Below are positions 36,893-45,005 of a stretch of 53,392 bases of DNA, one piece after another. The notes beneath the pieces were generated by a model that worked only from the letters and a program-made list of their open reading frames with translations, was not told where the DNA came from and made no database searches. The translations under genes were made by a program, and so were the position numbers. The DNA comes from Acidobacteriota bacterium. Its GTDB lineage: Bacteria; Acidobacteriota; Terriglobia; Terriglobales; Acidobacteriaceae. The stretch lies in the NCBI GenBank assembly GCA_021816455.1, contig JAKAXU010000019.1, positions 1 through 53,392 of the forward strand. Direction: 5' to 3'. How positions within the stretch are numbered: the first letter of the stretch is position 1; every line of letters begins with the position of its first letter.

Positions 36893-39739
36893 TTACTGCG
36901 TCTTTGCCCCTGCGCTCACCAGGTTCGCCAGCAGCCGATACGCGCCGGGCACCAGCTCCGGAAACTGCCGATACAGCGCATACGACACATACACAAAGTG
37001 TCCTTTACCCACTGTCGCCACCACCAGCCCGCCGCGCTGCGGATCCTGTCCCTGATCCGCCGTCTCGGTCAGCGGCGTGTACGCCGCATCCCAGGTATCC
37101 AGGAACGAATGTCCTCGCTCCTCCACCCATCCGTCAAAATCGTGCGTCGTAATCCGGTTCGGTGTCGTCAGTAGCGGGTTCTCTGTATTCAGCAGCTTCA
37201 CCGACGTCGTCTCTTCCACCACGCGCTCTGGCATCCTGCCCATGCTCAACGGATAAGGAGCCGGAAAATTTCCGCTTTGGTACTGCACTATCACCGTCCC
37301 GCCAGCGCGTTCGTAGGCTTCCAGCCGCGCTTCGTTCGCCGCCAGTTCCGGCCTCACCGAATAAGCGCGTATCCCGATCAGAATCGCGTCCCACGCCGAT
37401 AGATCGCCCTGCGCAATCTCCTGCGCCGTCAGCAGATGCGGCTCTATTCCCAACCCGCGGAGTGCTTCGGGAACCGTATCTCCGGTCCCCATCACATACC
37501 CAACGCGTAGTCCGCGCGCTACCTTCACGTCCACCCGTCGCGTCTCCACCACCGCCGCGCGATAGACGTTATACGGTCGCATGCCTGGGTAGCCCACGCT
37601 GCGCCAGCCACTCGTGAACTTCTTGCCGTTCCACTCCGCCTCGGCTCCAATCTCGATCTTTCCGTCGGCGGCAACATCGCCCGGAGGCGCTACGTGAAAG
37701 ACCACTGGTTCGGCATCCCCGGCCTGTTTGCGCACAAACTCAGCTTCGGCCGGTTCTGCCTTCCATCCCGCGGGCAGCTTCAGCCGCACCGTCCCGGTTG
37801 CCGCCTGTTCGGCGTGCACCACTACCTGCACGGTCAGCGGACCACCCCCCGGCAGCAGAATCTGCGCCAGCGGCTCCACGCTCACCCCGATCGGCGGCGT
37901 CACCACCAGCGGCTCAAAGACTCCGCCACGCCCCGGCTCCCGATGCATCGTCTCGACCACCTCGCCCATCCTTACCGGCACACCCTCATACGCAAACTCC
38001 GCCCATGCCTCCAGCGGATAGGGCGCAAACGGCTCGCCGCGCAGCTGAGCGCTCTTCACGTCGTAATATGGCTGCTCCACCGTTGGCCGCGTGAAGTACG
38101 GCTCCGTCGGCGGCTCATCGGCAGGCACTGTGGCTGCGAGGGTCGCGTCCTTATCCGGTTGCTCCGCTGCTCCGTCGGCTCCTGTCCACCGTCGCCCATC
38201 GGTACCGCGCAGCCACACCCGCTCAAGCTTCGCGTCCTTCACCGCTGCGCTCGTATGCACCCGGACCAGTAGCTTTTCTCCCGGCACCGCGCTTACCGGC
38301 ATCTCGTCGATCCCTCCACCAAACGGACCTCCCCCCACCTTCGCGCTCTTCGTCGTAAACGCCTGCAAATCCAATCCCAAAGCCTGGCTCAGAGCCGTTT
38401 CAAACTGTTCTTCCTTGCGTCCCAGCTCATCGCTCAGATATGTCTTTCCCGGCTCGATCAGCCTGCTTGTCCGCACCCGCTCGCGCAGTGCCTGCGTCGT
38501 CAACAACCCCTGCTTCAGCTCCGGGGCAATTCCCTCCGGCATCTGAGCGCGATAACCCGCCTGCGCTGCCCGCACGGACCTGGCCATCTGAGCCAGCCCA
38601 TCCGTGAGCCAGGCCGGAGCATGCTCCGTTCCAGCTCCGCCATCCCGCGTCACCAGCCACGCCAACCCTTCAATCCCCACCGGAATTCCGGAAAAAATCC
38701 CGGTACCCGGTGCCGTGACGCGCGACGCCCACAGGTGATACTGGCTTCCGCCACCACCGGAGAGCGTCGGATTTCCGCCTCCATACTGCGACCGCTGCTC
38801 ACCCCAGCCAGTCCGCGCAATCTGCTGGTAGCTCAACCCCACCACCGGATCCCACTCTCCGCTCGGAACCTCCACATCAGCCGACGGCGCCTGATTCGAC
38901 CACTGCTTCGTCACGTAGTTGTAAAACCGAGCCGACGCCCACTTCCCGGTCGCGTAATCGAACATTCCCTTCGCCGTCACCGGGGCAAACGGTGCCCGCC
39001 CATAGACCTTCAGCGGCGCCCATGGCTTCAGCCCCGCTGCGATCTGCTCTGGAAAGACCTTCGGATCGCCAGCCGCTTGATACGCCTCCTGTTCAATCTC
39101 GCCCGAAACCTGATGCTGCCCATGCCCATCCGTAATCCCGCCGACAAACGTTGCCATCAGCACCAGAGGACGCTCCCTCCGGATCGCCAGCACCGCGTCA
39201 TAGAGCACCCGCTGGTGACCCCACTGCTCAAACGCCTCCTGCTGCGTCTTGGAGAAGCCAAAATCCGCCTCCGTCCCGAAGTACTGCCTCACCCCGTAAT
39301 ACTCGTCTGCCCGCAGCAGCTCATTGGTTCGCAGCACGCCCAGCGCATCGTCGGTATCGGCCGACATCGCATTCTGTCCACCCTCGCCACGCGTCAGCGT
39401 CAGCAGACTGGCCCGCGCGCCCACTCCGCGGCTCTCGAAGGTCAGCATCCCACCGTCCTCGTCATCCGGATGCGCGACAATATCCATCACGCTCGCCCAC
39501 GTCCCCAGCCGCTTCAGACTCAGCTCAAGGCCCGCTGCTCCGCGATCGATCGCCAGCGCCTCGGCCCGGTCGCGCGCCGCTGGATAGACGATCGCTTCTC
39601 GCGTCTGCGCATCCAACCTCCGGGCATCGGGCCTCTGGGCGGCCTGCCCTGTCGCCTGTCCCACCGCCGCCGTCTGCGCCGCCAGCATCGCTGCCAGCGC
39701 ACCCCATGCCGCCATCTGCCTGTTCTTTGCGTGTCTCAT
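36893..39739 (-). CDS. Large exported PIG-L-family deacetylase
   Basis: The frame is open to 40060, but ATG 39739 begins a signal peptide (hydrophobic AAMLAAQTAAVGQA), so I give 948 residues. The PIG-L domain has AHPDDE (His90 to Glu94), which binds zinc and catalyses N-deacetylation, for example of GlcNAc-type substrates. The later DGHGQHQVSGEI segment supplies another metal His. The remaining 600 residues hold beta-rich segments and a C-terminal class I glutamine amidotransferase-like region (DAILIGIRAYSVRPELAANEARLEAYERAGGTVIVQYQS). This long form is typical of Bacteroidetes and Acidobacteria. Divergent from the APC permease gene, 57 bases apart. Confidence 0.85.
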   Translation of the reverse strand: MRHAKNRQMAAWGALAAMLAAQTAAVGQATGQAAQRPDARRLDAQTREAIVYPAARDRAEALAIDRGAAGLELSLKRLGTWASVMDIVAHPDDEDGGMLTFESRGVGARASLLTLTRGEGGQNAMSADTDDALGVLRTNELLRADEYYGVRQYFGTEADFGFSKTQQEAFEQWGHQRVLYDAVLAIRRERPLVLMATFVGGITDGHGQHQVSGEIEQEAYQAAGDPKVFPEQIAAGLKPWAPLKVYGRAPFAPVTAKGMFDYATGKWASARFYNYVTKQWSNQAPSADVEVPSGEWDPVVGLSYQQIARTGWGEQRSQYGGGNPTLSGGGGSQYHLWASRVTAPGTGIFSGIPVGIEGLAWLVTRDGGAGTEHAPAWLTDGLAQMARSVRAAQAGYRAQMPEGIAPELKQGLLTTQALRERVRTSRLIEPGKTYLSDELGRKEEQFETALSQALGLDLQAFTTKSAKVGGGPFGGGIDEMPVSAVPGEKLLVRVHTSAAVKDAKLERVWLRGTDGRRWTGADGAAEQPDKDATLAATVPADEPPTEPYFTRPTVEQPYYDVKSAQLRGEPFAPYPLEAWAEFAYEGVPVRMGEVVETMHREPGRGGVFEPLVVTPPIGVSVEPLAQILLPGGGPLTVQVVVHAEQAATGTVRLKLPAGWKAEPAEAEFVRKQAGDAEPVVFHVAPPGDVAADGKIEIGAEAEWNGKKFTSGWRSVGYPGMRPYNVYRAAVVETRRVDVKVARGLRVGYVMGTGDTVPEALRGLGIEPHLLTAQEIAQGDLSAWDAILIGIRAYSVRPELAANEARLEAYERAGGTVIVQYQSGNFPAPYPLSMGRMPERVVEETTSVKLLNTENPLLTTPNRITTHDFDGWVEERGHSFLDTWDAAYTPLTETADQGQDPQRGGLVVATVGKGHFVYVSYALYRQFPELVPGAYRLLANLVSAGAKTQ

Positions 39740-39796
39740 CTCATCGCCAGTGTACAATCCGCGTAGCCGCCAAAGCCTATCCACCACTTCTCGCTC

Positions 39797-41221
39797 ATGT
39801 CCCATCCCACCGCTCATTTCGGCCTCACGCGCCGCCTCGGCCTTTCCACCGCCGTCGCTCTCAACATGATGGAGATGATCGGCGTCGGCCCTTTTGTCAC
39901 CCTGCCCATCATTCTGGCCACCGCAGGCGCACGTTTCTCCGCCTGGGCATGGCTCCTCGGAGCCTTCATCGCACTCTGCGACGGCCTCGTCTGGGCTGAA
40001 CTTGGCGCAACCTTCCCCGATGCCGGAGGCTCGTACGCCTTCCTGCGGCAGCTCTACCATCCCCGACGCGCCGGCCGCTGGGTCTCATTCCTCTACGTCT
40101 GGCAGCTCAGCTTCTCCGCTCCGCTTTCCATCGCCTCCGGATGTCTCGGCGTCGCCGCCTTCACCGCCTGGCTCTGGCCTGTCCTCGGCTTCTCCATTCC
40201 TTTCGGTCCCATCACCCTCCATGGCACCAGCCTTATCGCCGCCACCGCCTGCCTGCTCGTCACCGCACTGCTTTACCGCAACCTTCGCGCCATCACCCGC
40301 ATCGCATGGATCCTCTTCTTCGGAGTCCTTGTCACCATCGTCGGTGTCGTTGCCTCGGGAGCCGTCGTCTCGGCCCGGCTTCATCCCACACCCACTCTTG
40401 CCTCGCTTCTCGGCTGGCCCACGCTGGCTCTTGTCCCTGCTCTCGCTCAGGCCACGCTCATCGCCTGCTACGACTACTGGGGCTACTACAACATCTGCTT
40501 CCTCGGCTCCGAGGTCCGCAATCCTCAGCGCACCATCCCCCGCGCCATCCTGATTTCGCTTGCCATCGTCGCCGCACTTTACCTCGCCATGAACTTCGCG
40601 CTCCTGCCCGCGCTTCACTCCACCGCGCTGGCCAGTGCCGACCCCACGAGCCGCATCGCCCTCGTCGCCGACCTGGCCCGCGCCGCCTTCGGTTCCACTG
40701 CCGCCCGCATCCTCGCCGCACTCATCCTCTGGAGCGCCTTCGCCAGCGTCTTTTCCCTGCTCCTCGGTTACTCCCGTGTCCCCTGGGCCGCTGCCCGCGA
40801 CGGCAACTTCTTCCGCGCCCTCGATCGCCTCCACCCACGGCACGGCTTCCCCCACCGTTCGCTCGTCGCCCTCGGACTCACCGCTACGCTCTTCTGCTTC
40901 TTCTCGCTCAGCCAGGTCATCGCTCTGCTCGTCGTTATCCGCATCCTGCTTCAGTTCCTGCTCCAGCACTTCGGCCTGCTCGCTCTCCGCCGCCGCCGTC
41001 CGGAACTGCCGCGCCCCTTCCGCATGCCGCTTTACCCGCTGCCCGTCTTCGCCGCCATCGCCGGCTTCGTTTTCATCCTCGTCTTCCGACCCCACCCGCT
41101 CGTCGAACTCGCCGCCGCCCTGGCCATCGCCGCCTCCGGTTCAGCGATCTACCTGCTCAGTGCCCGCCGCCATCACAACTGGCCGTTCTCCCGGCGTCCC
41201 ATGTCCGGACGAACGCATTGA
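39797..41221 (+). CDS. APC-superfamily amino acid permease
   Basis: The 474-residue membrane protein has about twelve hydrophobic helices. The first carries the APC-type unwound motif [10 protein letters not shown] (near residue 36), followed by [18 protein letters not shown], the substrate-binding start of helix 3. [28 protein letters not shown] segment near 230 is also characteristic. It would move an amino acid or amine inward using a proton or sodium gradient. No ribosome-binding site is visible before the ATG. The C-terminal tail is basic. Substrate unassigned. Confidence 0.87.
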   Translation: MSHPTAHFGLTRRLGLSTAVALNMMEMIGVGPFVTLPIILATAGARFSAWAWLLGAFIALCDGLVWAELGATFPDAGGSYAFLRQLYHPRRAGRWVSFLYVWQLSFSAPLSIASGCLGVAAFTAWLWPVLGFSIPFGPITLHGTSLIAATACLLVTALLYRNLRAITRIAWILFFGVLVTIVGVVASGAVVSARLHPTPTLASLLGWPTLALVPALAQATLIACYDYWGYYNICFLGSEVRNPQRTIPRAILISLAIVAALYLAMNFALLPALHSTALASADPTSRIALVADLARAAFGSTAARILAALILWSAFASVFSLLLGYSRVPWAAARDGNFFRALDRLHPRHGFPHRSLVALGLTATLFCFFSLSQVIALLVVIRILLQFLLQHFGLLALRRRRPELPRPFRMPLYPLPVFAAIAGFVFILVFRPHPLVELAAALAIAASGSAIYLLSARRHHNWPFSRRPMSGRTH

Positions 41222-41267
41222 AGGCAAACCAGCACGCATTTCCTCCCGCTACGGCGCTGGCCCCTGG

Positions 41268-41296
41268 TTGCTTCGCTACCGCGTTCCCTGTAAACT
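41268..41296 (+). promoter_or_regulatory. Candidate promoter of rpmE
   Basis: TTGCTT (41268-41273) and TAAACT (41291-41296) are separated by 17 bases, a good sigma-70-like spacing. It lies about 32 bases upstream of the rpmE ATG. No regulator sites are evident. Support is from pattern only. Confidence 0.45.
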
Positions 41297-41327
41297 GAAA
41301 GAATTGCAGGAAAGGTTTTTTCTCAAC

Positions 41328-41552
41328 ATGCCCAAACAAGGTATCCACCCCGATTACGTCGCCGTCCAGGTGCACTGCTCCTGCGGCAACAACTTTGAAA
41401 CGCGCTCCACGCACAAGGGCCGGATCAGTGTCGAAATCTGCTCCAACTGCCACCCGTTCTTCACCGGCAAACAGCGCCTGGTGGATACGGCAGGCCGCGT
41501 CGAGCGCTTCCGCCGCAAGTACGCCGAAAAGGCAACTCCGGCAGCGAAGTAA
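41328..41552 (+). CDS. rpmE: 50S ribosomal protein L31
   Basis: The 74-residue product is the zinc-binding (C+) form of L31. It has CSC near residue 19, the ICSNC pair near 38, and the signature [24 protein letters not shown]. The start ATG 41328 has GCAGGAAAGG about 15 bases upstream. It is followed by a strong terminator hairpin, so it is likely a monocistronic unit. A longer upstream open frame is a shadow of the permease gene and not part of the protein. Confidence 0.97.
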   Translation: MPKQGIHPDYVAVQVHCSCGNNFETRSTHKGRISVEICSNCHPFFTGKQRLVDTAGRVERFRRKYAEKATPAAK

Positions 41553-41578
41553 CCCGCGAGCAGCAGGTCAAAAACTCG

Positions 41579-41600
41579 GGCCTCCGCTGCGGCGGAGGCC
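41579..41600 (+). terminator. Intrinsic terminator after rpmE
   Basis: A 9-base stem (GGCCTCCGC and GCGGAGGCC) with a TGCG loop is followed by TTGTTGCG. It lies 27 bases after the rpmE stop. It isolates rpmE from the HEPN cassette that begins 70 bases further on. Confidence 0.7.
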
Positions 41601-41670
41601 TTGTTGCGTTGGCGGAATCAGTTCTCGAATCCGAAACCAGACGCAATGTAATCTGTGCGAGAATCTCGTC

Positions 41671-42081
41671 ATGGCAGCCGTCGAGGTGCAAAATTTTCTG
41701 GCCCGGGCAGGAGACTTCCTCAAAGGGATGGAACGCCTGCGGGACGATCTCGCCCAGTACCGATCTTCCTCGGCATTGCTGGGCATTCACGGCGCGATTT
41801 CTTACAGCGACGCGCTGAGAACCGGTATGGGATCGAATGGTGTTTCCTCAGACGATCATCGCAGCGCCGCAAGGGAGTTGAAGCGGATGCTCACAGACAG
41901 AAATTTCGACAAGCCGCAAGGCGCGGATCGGCTGGCCAAGCTACTCGGGAAGAAACGCGGCATCGAGTATTCAGCGCATGCGTTGAAAGAAAATACAGCG
42001 GGGGATATCGTCGATCAGGCGCAGCGTTTTGCCGCATGGGCGGAAGAAATTGGCAGAAAATTGAAGATTGAGGGGTGGTGA
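41671..42081 (+). CDS. HEPN-domain protein with RX6H motif
   Basis: The 136-residue alpha-helical protein fits the HEPN fold of RNase toxins and defence effectors. It has an amphipathic N-terminal helix (VEVQNFLARAGDFLK), the SALLGIHGAISYSDAL core helix with His40, a SDDHRSAARELKRML segment, and the RX6H motif R96-x6-H103 in KKRGIEYSAH. HEPN RNases use an R-x4-6-H pair for metal-independent RNA cleavage, and this pair falls at the expected place. The next gene starts 2 bases after the stop. Codon use is less C/G-ending than in neighbours. HEPN-fold assignment is by pattern; function is inferred. Confidence 0.6.
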   Translation: MAAVEVQNFLARAGDFLKGMERLRDDLAQYRSSSALLGIHGAISYSDALRTGMGSNGVSSDDHRSAARELKRMLTDRNFDKPQGADRLAKLLGKKRGIEYSAHALKENTAGDIVDQAQRFAAWAEEIGRKLKIEGW

Positions 42082-42082
42082 A

Positions 42083-42622
42083 ATGACACAAACATTAAGC
42101 CAGCAATATCTGGGACGAGCCATGAACGCCGTTCAGGACTACCTGATTCAGAAACTGCTGATCCCCAAAATTTACTTTGACGCAGAATGGAATGGTTTGC
42201 CGGTACATGTGCTGGCAATCGATCGCGCTGGTTCAGGCGATGTGCATGCAGTCTGGTTTATGTATCTCACCCCTGGCATTGGTATTGGAGATATATCCGG
42301 GCTAATAGCCAGCAAGCTTCAAGAAATGGACGAGGAGATTCGATCCCTTCCAAGTCACTATCGCTATATCGCAGTGGTGATCGATGACCCCAATGCACGG
42401 AAGCTCAATCTGCTCGATGCAATCATTTCGAAGGCTCTCGCCGAAGATGGCGTAGGCCGAGTCGGGATTCTGTATGTAGATTTAAGCAAGAATGATGCTT
42501 CCGTCACAGAGCTTCTCAAAGCGGAGCGTTTCCGATCCTCGAAGGCGCTGGTAGAGATGGCGGATCGCTTTGTCGCCACACACACACCCAACTGGCAAAT
42601 CCCGGACGAAGATAGACTTTAG
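42083..42622 (+). CDS. Uncharacterised partner of the HEPN protein
   Basis: The 180-residue protein starts at ATG 42083 (MTQTLSQQ), immediately after the HEPN stop, with a GAGGGG/GGTGG stretch as ribosome-binding site. It has a YFDAEWNGLPVHVLAIDRAGSGDVHAV segment, which resembles the D-x-x-G-x-V-D-V-L-A-I-D-R strand pattern of nuclease-like folds. The expected downstream E-x-K is not visible (here VWFMYL). A later alternating alpha/beta pattern follows (YRYIAVVIDD, GRVGILYVDL). No family is recognised. Two-base spacing suggests a bicistronic toxin-antitoxin or defence cassette, in which this protein would be an antitoxin or a substrate sensor. Confidence 0.5.
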   Translation: MTQTLSQQYLGRAMNAVQDYLIQKLLIPKIYFDAEWNGLPVHVLAIDRAGSGDVHAVWFMYLTPGIGIGDISGLIASKLQEMDEEIRSLPSHYRYIAVVIDDPNARKLNLLDAIISKALAEDGVGRVGILYVDLSKNDASVTELLKAERFRSSKALVEMADRFVATHTPNWQIPDEDRL

Positions 42623-42638
42623 TCTCTTTAGAGGCATC

Positions 42639-43898
42639 ATGGCAGGCAAGGGCTTTACCGTGAAGAAGAACTGGGACAATCCGATCGAGCACCCGATGCC
42701 CGCCAGCGCCAGCGTCCCGGCAAGCTTTGTCATCGGCGCGGGATCGCGTGCGGTTCCGGTCGCTCCGGCTACGGTGCTGGCACCTATGGCCGGAGTCACT
42801 GACACGGTCTTTCGTCGCTTCATCCGACACGCCAGCCTGTTTACAGCCAGCACCACTAACTCCGCCAGCCCCGCTTCCATCGCAGACACCGTCACTAACC
42901 AGCAATCCGGCTGCGGCCTGCTGATGACTGAGTTCACCTCCGCCGACGGCATTTCGCGCATGCGCGAGTCCAAGCGCAAGCGCTACCTCACCTTCTACGA
43001 CGACGAGCACCCGATCGCCGCGCAGCTCTTTGGCTCGAACGCGCAGACGCTCGCCGAAGCAGCGCGCATCGTGGAAGACTCGGGCTTCGATACTGTCGAT
43101 CTCAATCTCGGCTGCCCGGCCAAACGCGTCGTCGGTTGCAACGGCGGCTCGGGCCTGTTGCGCGACCTGCCGAAGATCGCCGAAATCTTCCGCGCCATCC
43201 GCGCCGCCGTCACGATTCCCTTTACCGTCAAGTTCCGCATGGGCTGGAACGACTCGAACATCGTCTGCGTCGAGCTGGCGCGCATTGCCGAGTCGGAAGG
43301 GCTGAACGCTGTCGCGCTCCACGCCCGCACCCGCGAGCAGGGCTACACTGGCCAGGCGCGTTGGGAGTGGATCGCCGCCGTCAAGGATGCAATCTCGATT
43401 CCCGTCATCGGCAACGGCGACATTCGCACACCGGAGGACGCAGCGGCCATGGTGGACCGGACTGGCTGCGATGCCGTGATGATCGGTCGTGCTGCACCGT
43501 CAAATCCGTGGATATTCCGCCAGATCGCCGAGTACACAGCCACTGGCAGCTATACCCGGCCCAGCGAAGCCGACCGCTACCGCATGATCCGCACCTATTT
43601 TCAGATGCTGCTCGATGAGGCCGAGGCCAGCCAGCAGCTTCCGCGCGACGCCCGCCACGGCGAGACCGCGGGCAAGATGAAGCAGTTCGCCTCCTGGTTT
43701 ACGCATGGCGTCGCGGGCGGAGCCAAACTGCGCCAGCAGATATTCGCCTCCAAGACCGGCTCCGCCGTCCTTGACACTGTCGATCAGTTTTTCGAAGCGC
43801 GTCTCAACGCTACGAATTCATCCGACTGCGAAGAGGAACTCGCAGTCTTCCCTCTCGACGACCATGCTATGGCTGGCAGCCTCACCTGCGAAGGCTGA
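42639..43898 (+). CDS. dusB: tRNA-dihydrouridine synthase DusB-like
   Basis: Dus proteins reduce specific uridines in tRNA using FMN and NADPH. The 419-residue product has APMAGVTD near residue 48, the catalytic NLGCPAK (Cys159), KFRMGWND near 200, RTREQGYTG, and GNGDI near 267. Compared with the common DusB it carries about 27 extra residues (64-90, Ser/Thr/Ala-rich) between FRRFIR and GCGLLMTE, and a longer tail. I chose ATG 42639 (AGAGG a few bases upstream); the upstream extension to 42570 overlaps the preceding gene. The extra loop would sit near the substrate entrance. Confidence 0.9.
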   Translation: MAGKGFTVKKNWDNPIEHPMPASASVPASFVIGAGSRAVPVAPATVLAPMAGVTDTVFRRFIRHASLFTASTTNSASPASIADTVTNQQSGCGLLMTEFTSADGISRMRESKRKRYLTFYDDEHPIAAQLFGSNAQTLAEAARIVEDSGFDTVDLNLGCPAKRVVGCNGGSGLLRDLPKIAEIFRAIRAAVTIPFTVKFRMGWNDSNIVCVELARIAESEGLNAVALHARTREQGYTGQARWEWIAAVKDAISIPVIGNGDIRTPEDAAAMVDRTGCDAVMIGRAAPSNPWIFRQIAEYTATGSYTRPSEADRYRMIRTYFQMLLDEAEASQQLPRDARHGETAGKMKQFASWFTHGVAGGAKLRQQIFASKTGSAVLDTVDQFFEARLNATNSSDCEEELAVFPLDDHAMAGSLTCEG

Positions 43899-43917
43899 CT
43901 ACAGTATTGCGGAACCG

Positions 43918-44694
43918 CTACGGAACCGCCTCCGTCAGGACGCTGATCTCCAGATGCTGCCCGCTACCGGGAATGTCGAGTGAACCGAGCAATACTGTCT
44001 TGCCTTCCACCACTTTGGATCGCTCATCCAGTAAAACCTGATGAATCTGGGGATCCTGAGCGTCCATTCCGGACCTTTCCCCGGCGATGCTGGACTGCTC
44101 GATCTTCGAGTGCAGGCGCATCCCCTGTTCAAACCCTTCGAGCGAAGCGTCGATGTTCAGTCCGACATCGACATACTGCACCTGCGAGCTTTGAGCGCTG
44201 TTGTCCGCAGCGCCGGTAACGATGGGTACTCGCACGCCCTGCTTGAGCACGGTGTGTCCACCAGCGACCAGCATAACCGTGAAATGTTGCGTCTCCGCCG
44301 CCTTGCCCGCACCGCTTTCCGTAAGCGTGTAGGTCATCCGATAGGTCTTCCTTTTGTGGTCCATGTCGCCGATGATCTTCTCCGCCAGTTGCATCTCTGT
44401 TGCATTGGCAAGAACGGCAAATGCGCCCTGGGATGGCACGTAGAAGACCTTCGCATGCGGCACCATGTTGCGCAGCGCTGTCTGGATTTCACTTGCGTCA
44501 TTCTGACTCGTAGCGTCACTCAGATAAAAGGTCTTGTAGCTTTCCGCTGCGTTCGCAGTTACCGGATTCTTATCCGCAGTCTGCGCGCGAAGGCCGACTG
44601 CGCCGCCAAACAGCAACAGCGCGCTGGCAATGAGCGCACTCCTCTTCGCGCGCGAAACTTCTCTTCGCGTGTCAACCATTTGGATCCGTCGCAT
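43918..44694 (-). CDS. Exported protein with secretin N-domain-like fold
   Basis: The 258-residue protein starts at ATG 44694 (GGAG 6-8 bases upstream) with a signal peptide (basic RRxxxxRAKR, hydrophobic ASALLLFGGAVGL, cut near LRA-QT). Residues about 50-120 match the pattern of an N0/STN or secretin N1 domain: KTFYLSDATSQNDASEIQTALRNMVPHAKVFYVPSQGAFAVLANATEMQLAEKIIGDMD. This is a beta-alpha-beta-beta-alpha fold found in secretins and TonB receptors. The rest is beta-rich, with no barrel or secretin core, so it may be a stand-alone pilus or secretion accessory. It is convergent with dusB. Confidence 0.62.
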   Translation of the reverse strand: MRRIQMVDTRREVSRAKRSALIASALLLFGGAVGLRAQTADKNPVTANAAESYKTFYLSDATSQNDASEIQTALRNMVPHAKVFYVPSQGAFAVLANATEMQLAEKIIGDMDHKRKTYRMTYTLTESGAGKAAETQHFTVMLVAGGHTVLKQGVRVPIVTGAADNSAQSSQVQYVDVGLNIDASLEGFEQGMRLHSKIEQSSIAGERSGMDAQDPQIHQVLLDERSKVVEGKTVLLGSLDIPGSGQHLEISVLTEAVP

Positions 44695-45005
44695 CCTTTT
44701 TCTCCTGAATTGCTTGCGCTCGCTCGCCCGGCTTGCTTGCGCAACTCATTCGCATTCCTGATTTGACAGACGCAATCCTGTGGAAAACGCTCGCGATTTC
44801 CTGCACGGCGGCCTAAAAAGACATCTGAAAGCGCCACGACAACTCGCCTTTTAAAACCTGCAGTGGCGGCTACGCCACCGCGATCGCCGTGCTGGCGCTG
44901 GAGGACAATACCAGCGACCAGCGCGGCTGAAAGGCCGGCCCAACGGCGGCGAACAGGCAGCTGAACGCGGCCCGGGAGATGGCGCGGGGGCACGCTGACG
45001 AACAC
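44695..45005. other. Gene-free stretch with a relic and a hairpin
   Basis: No intact gene is visible in these 311 bases. A plus-strand frame near 44829-44930 gives a short YATAIAVLALED-type peptide ending in a stop, which looks like the tail of a lost gene. On the minus strand a GTGGCG-loop-CGCCAC hairpin (44863-44878) is followed by TGCAGGTTTT, a weak terminator candidate for the preceding minus-strand gene. Confidence 0.4.
44829..44930 (+). pseudogene. Possible gene relic (cyclase/prenyltransferase-like repeat tail)
   Basis: Between stops this frame reads a 33-residue peptide containing CSGGYATAIAVLALEDN, reminiscent of the A-Y-A-T-A-x-A-x-L-A-L-E repeat ending of prenyltransferase or squalene-cyclase-like proteins. 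A stop at 44826-44828 cuts the frame. It has no start codon or ribosome-binding site. Might be chance; I give it low weight. Confidence 0.2.

Noticed and set aside
36660..36900. Small protein gene between porin and PIG-L
   Set aside because: Only short frames without ribosome-binding site or signal; the stretch is explained by regulatory repeats and a terminator.
40085..41095. Minus-strand open frame of 336 codons across the permease gene
   Set aside because: Very acidic Glu/Asp/Gly product; the plus strand encodes an APC permease with clear motifs.
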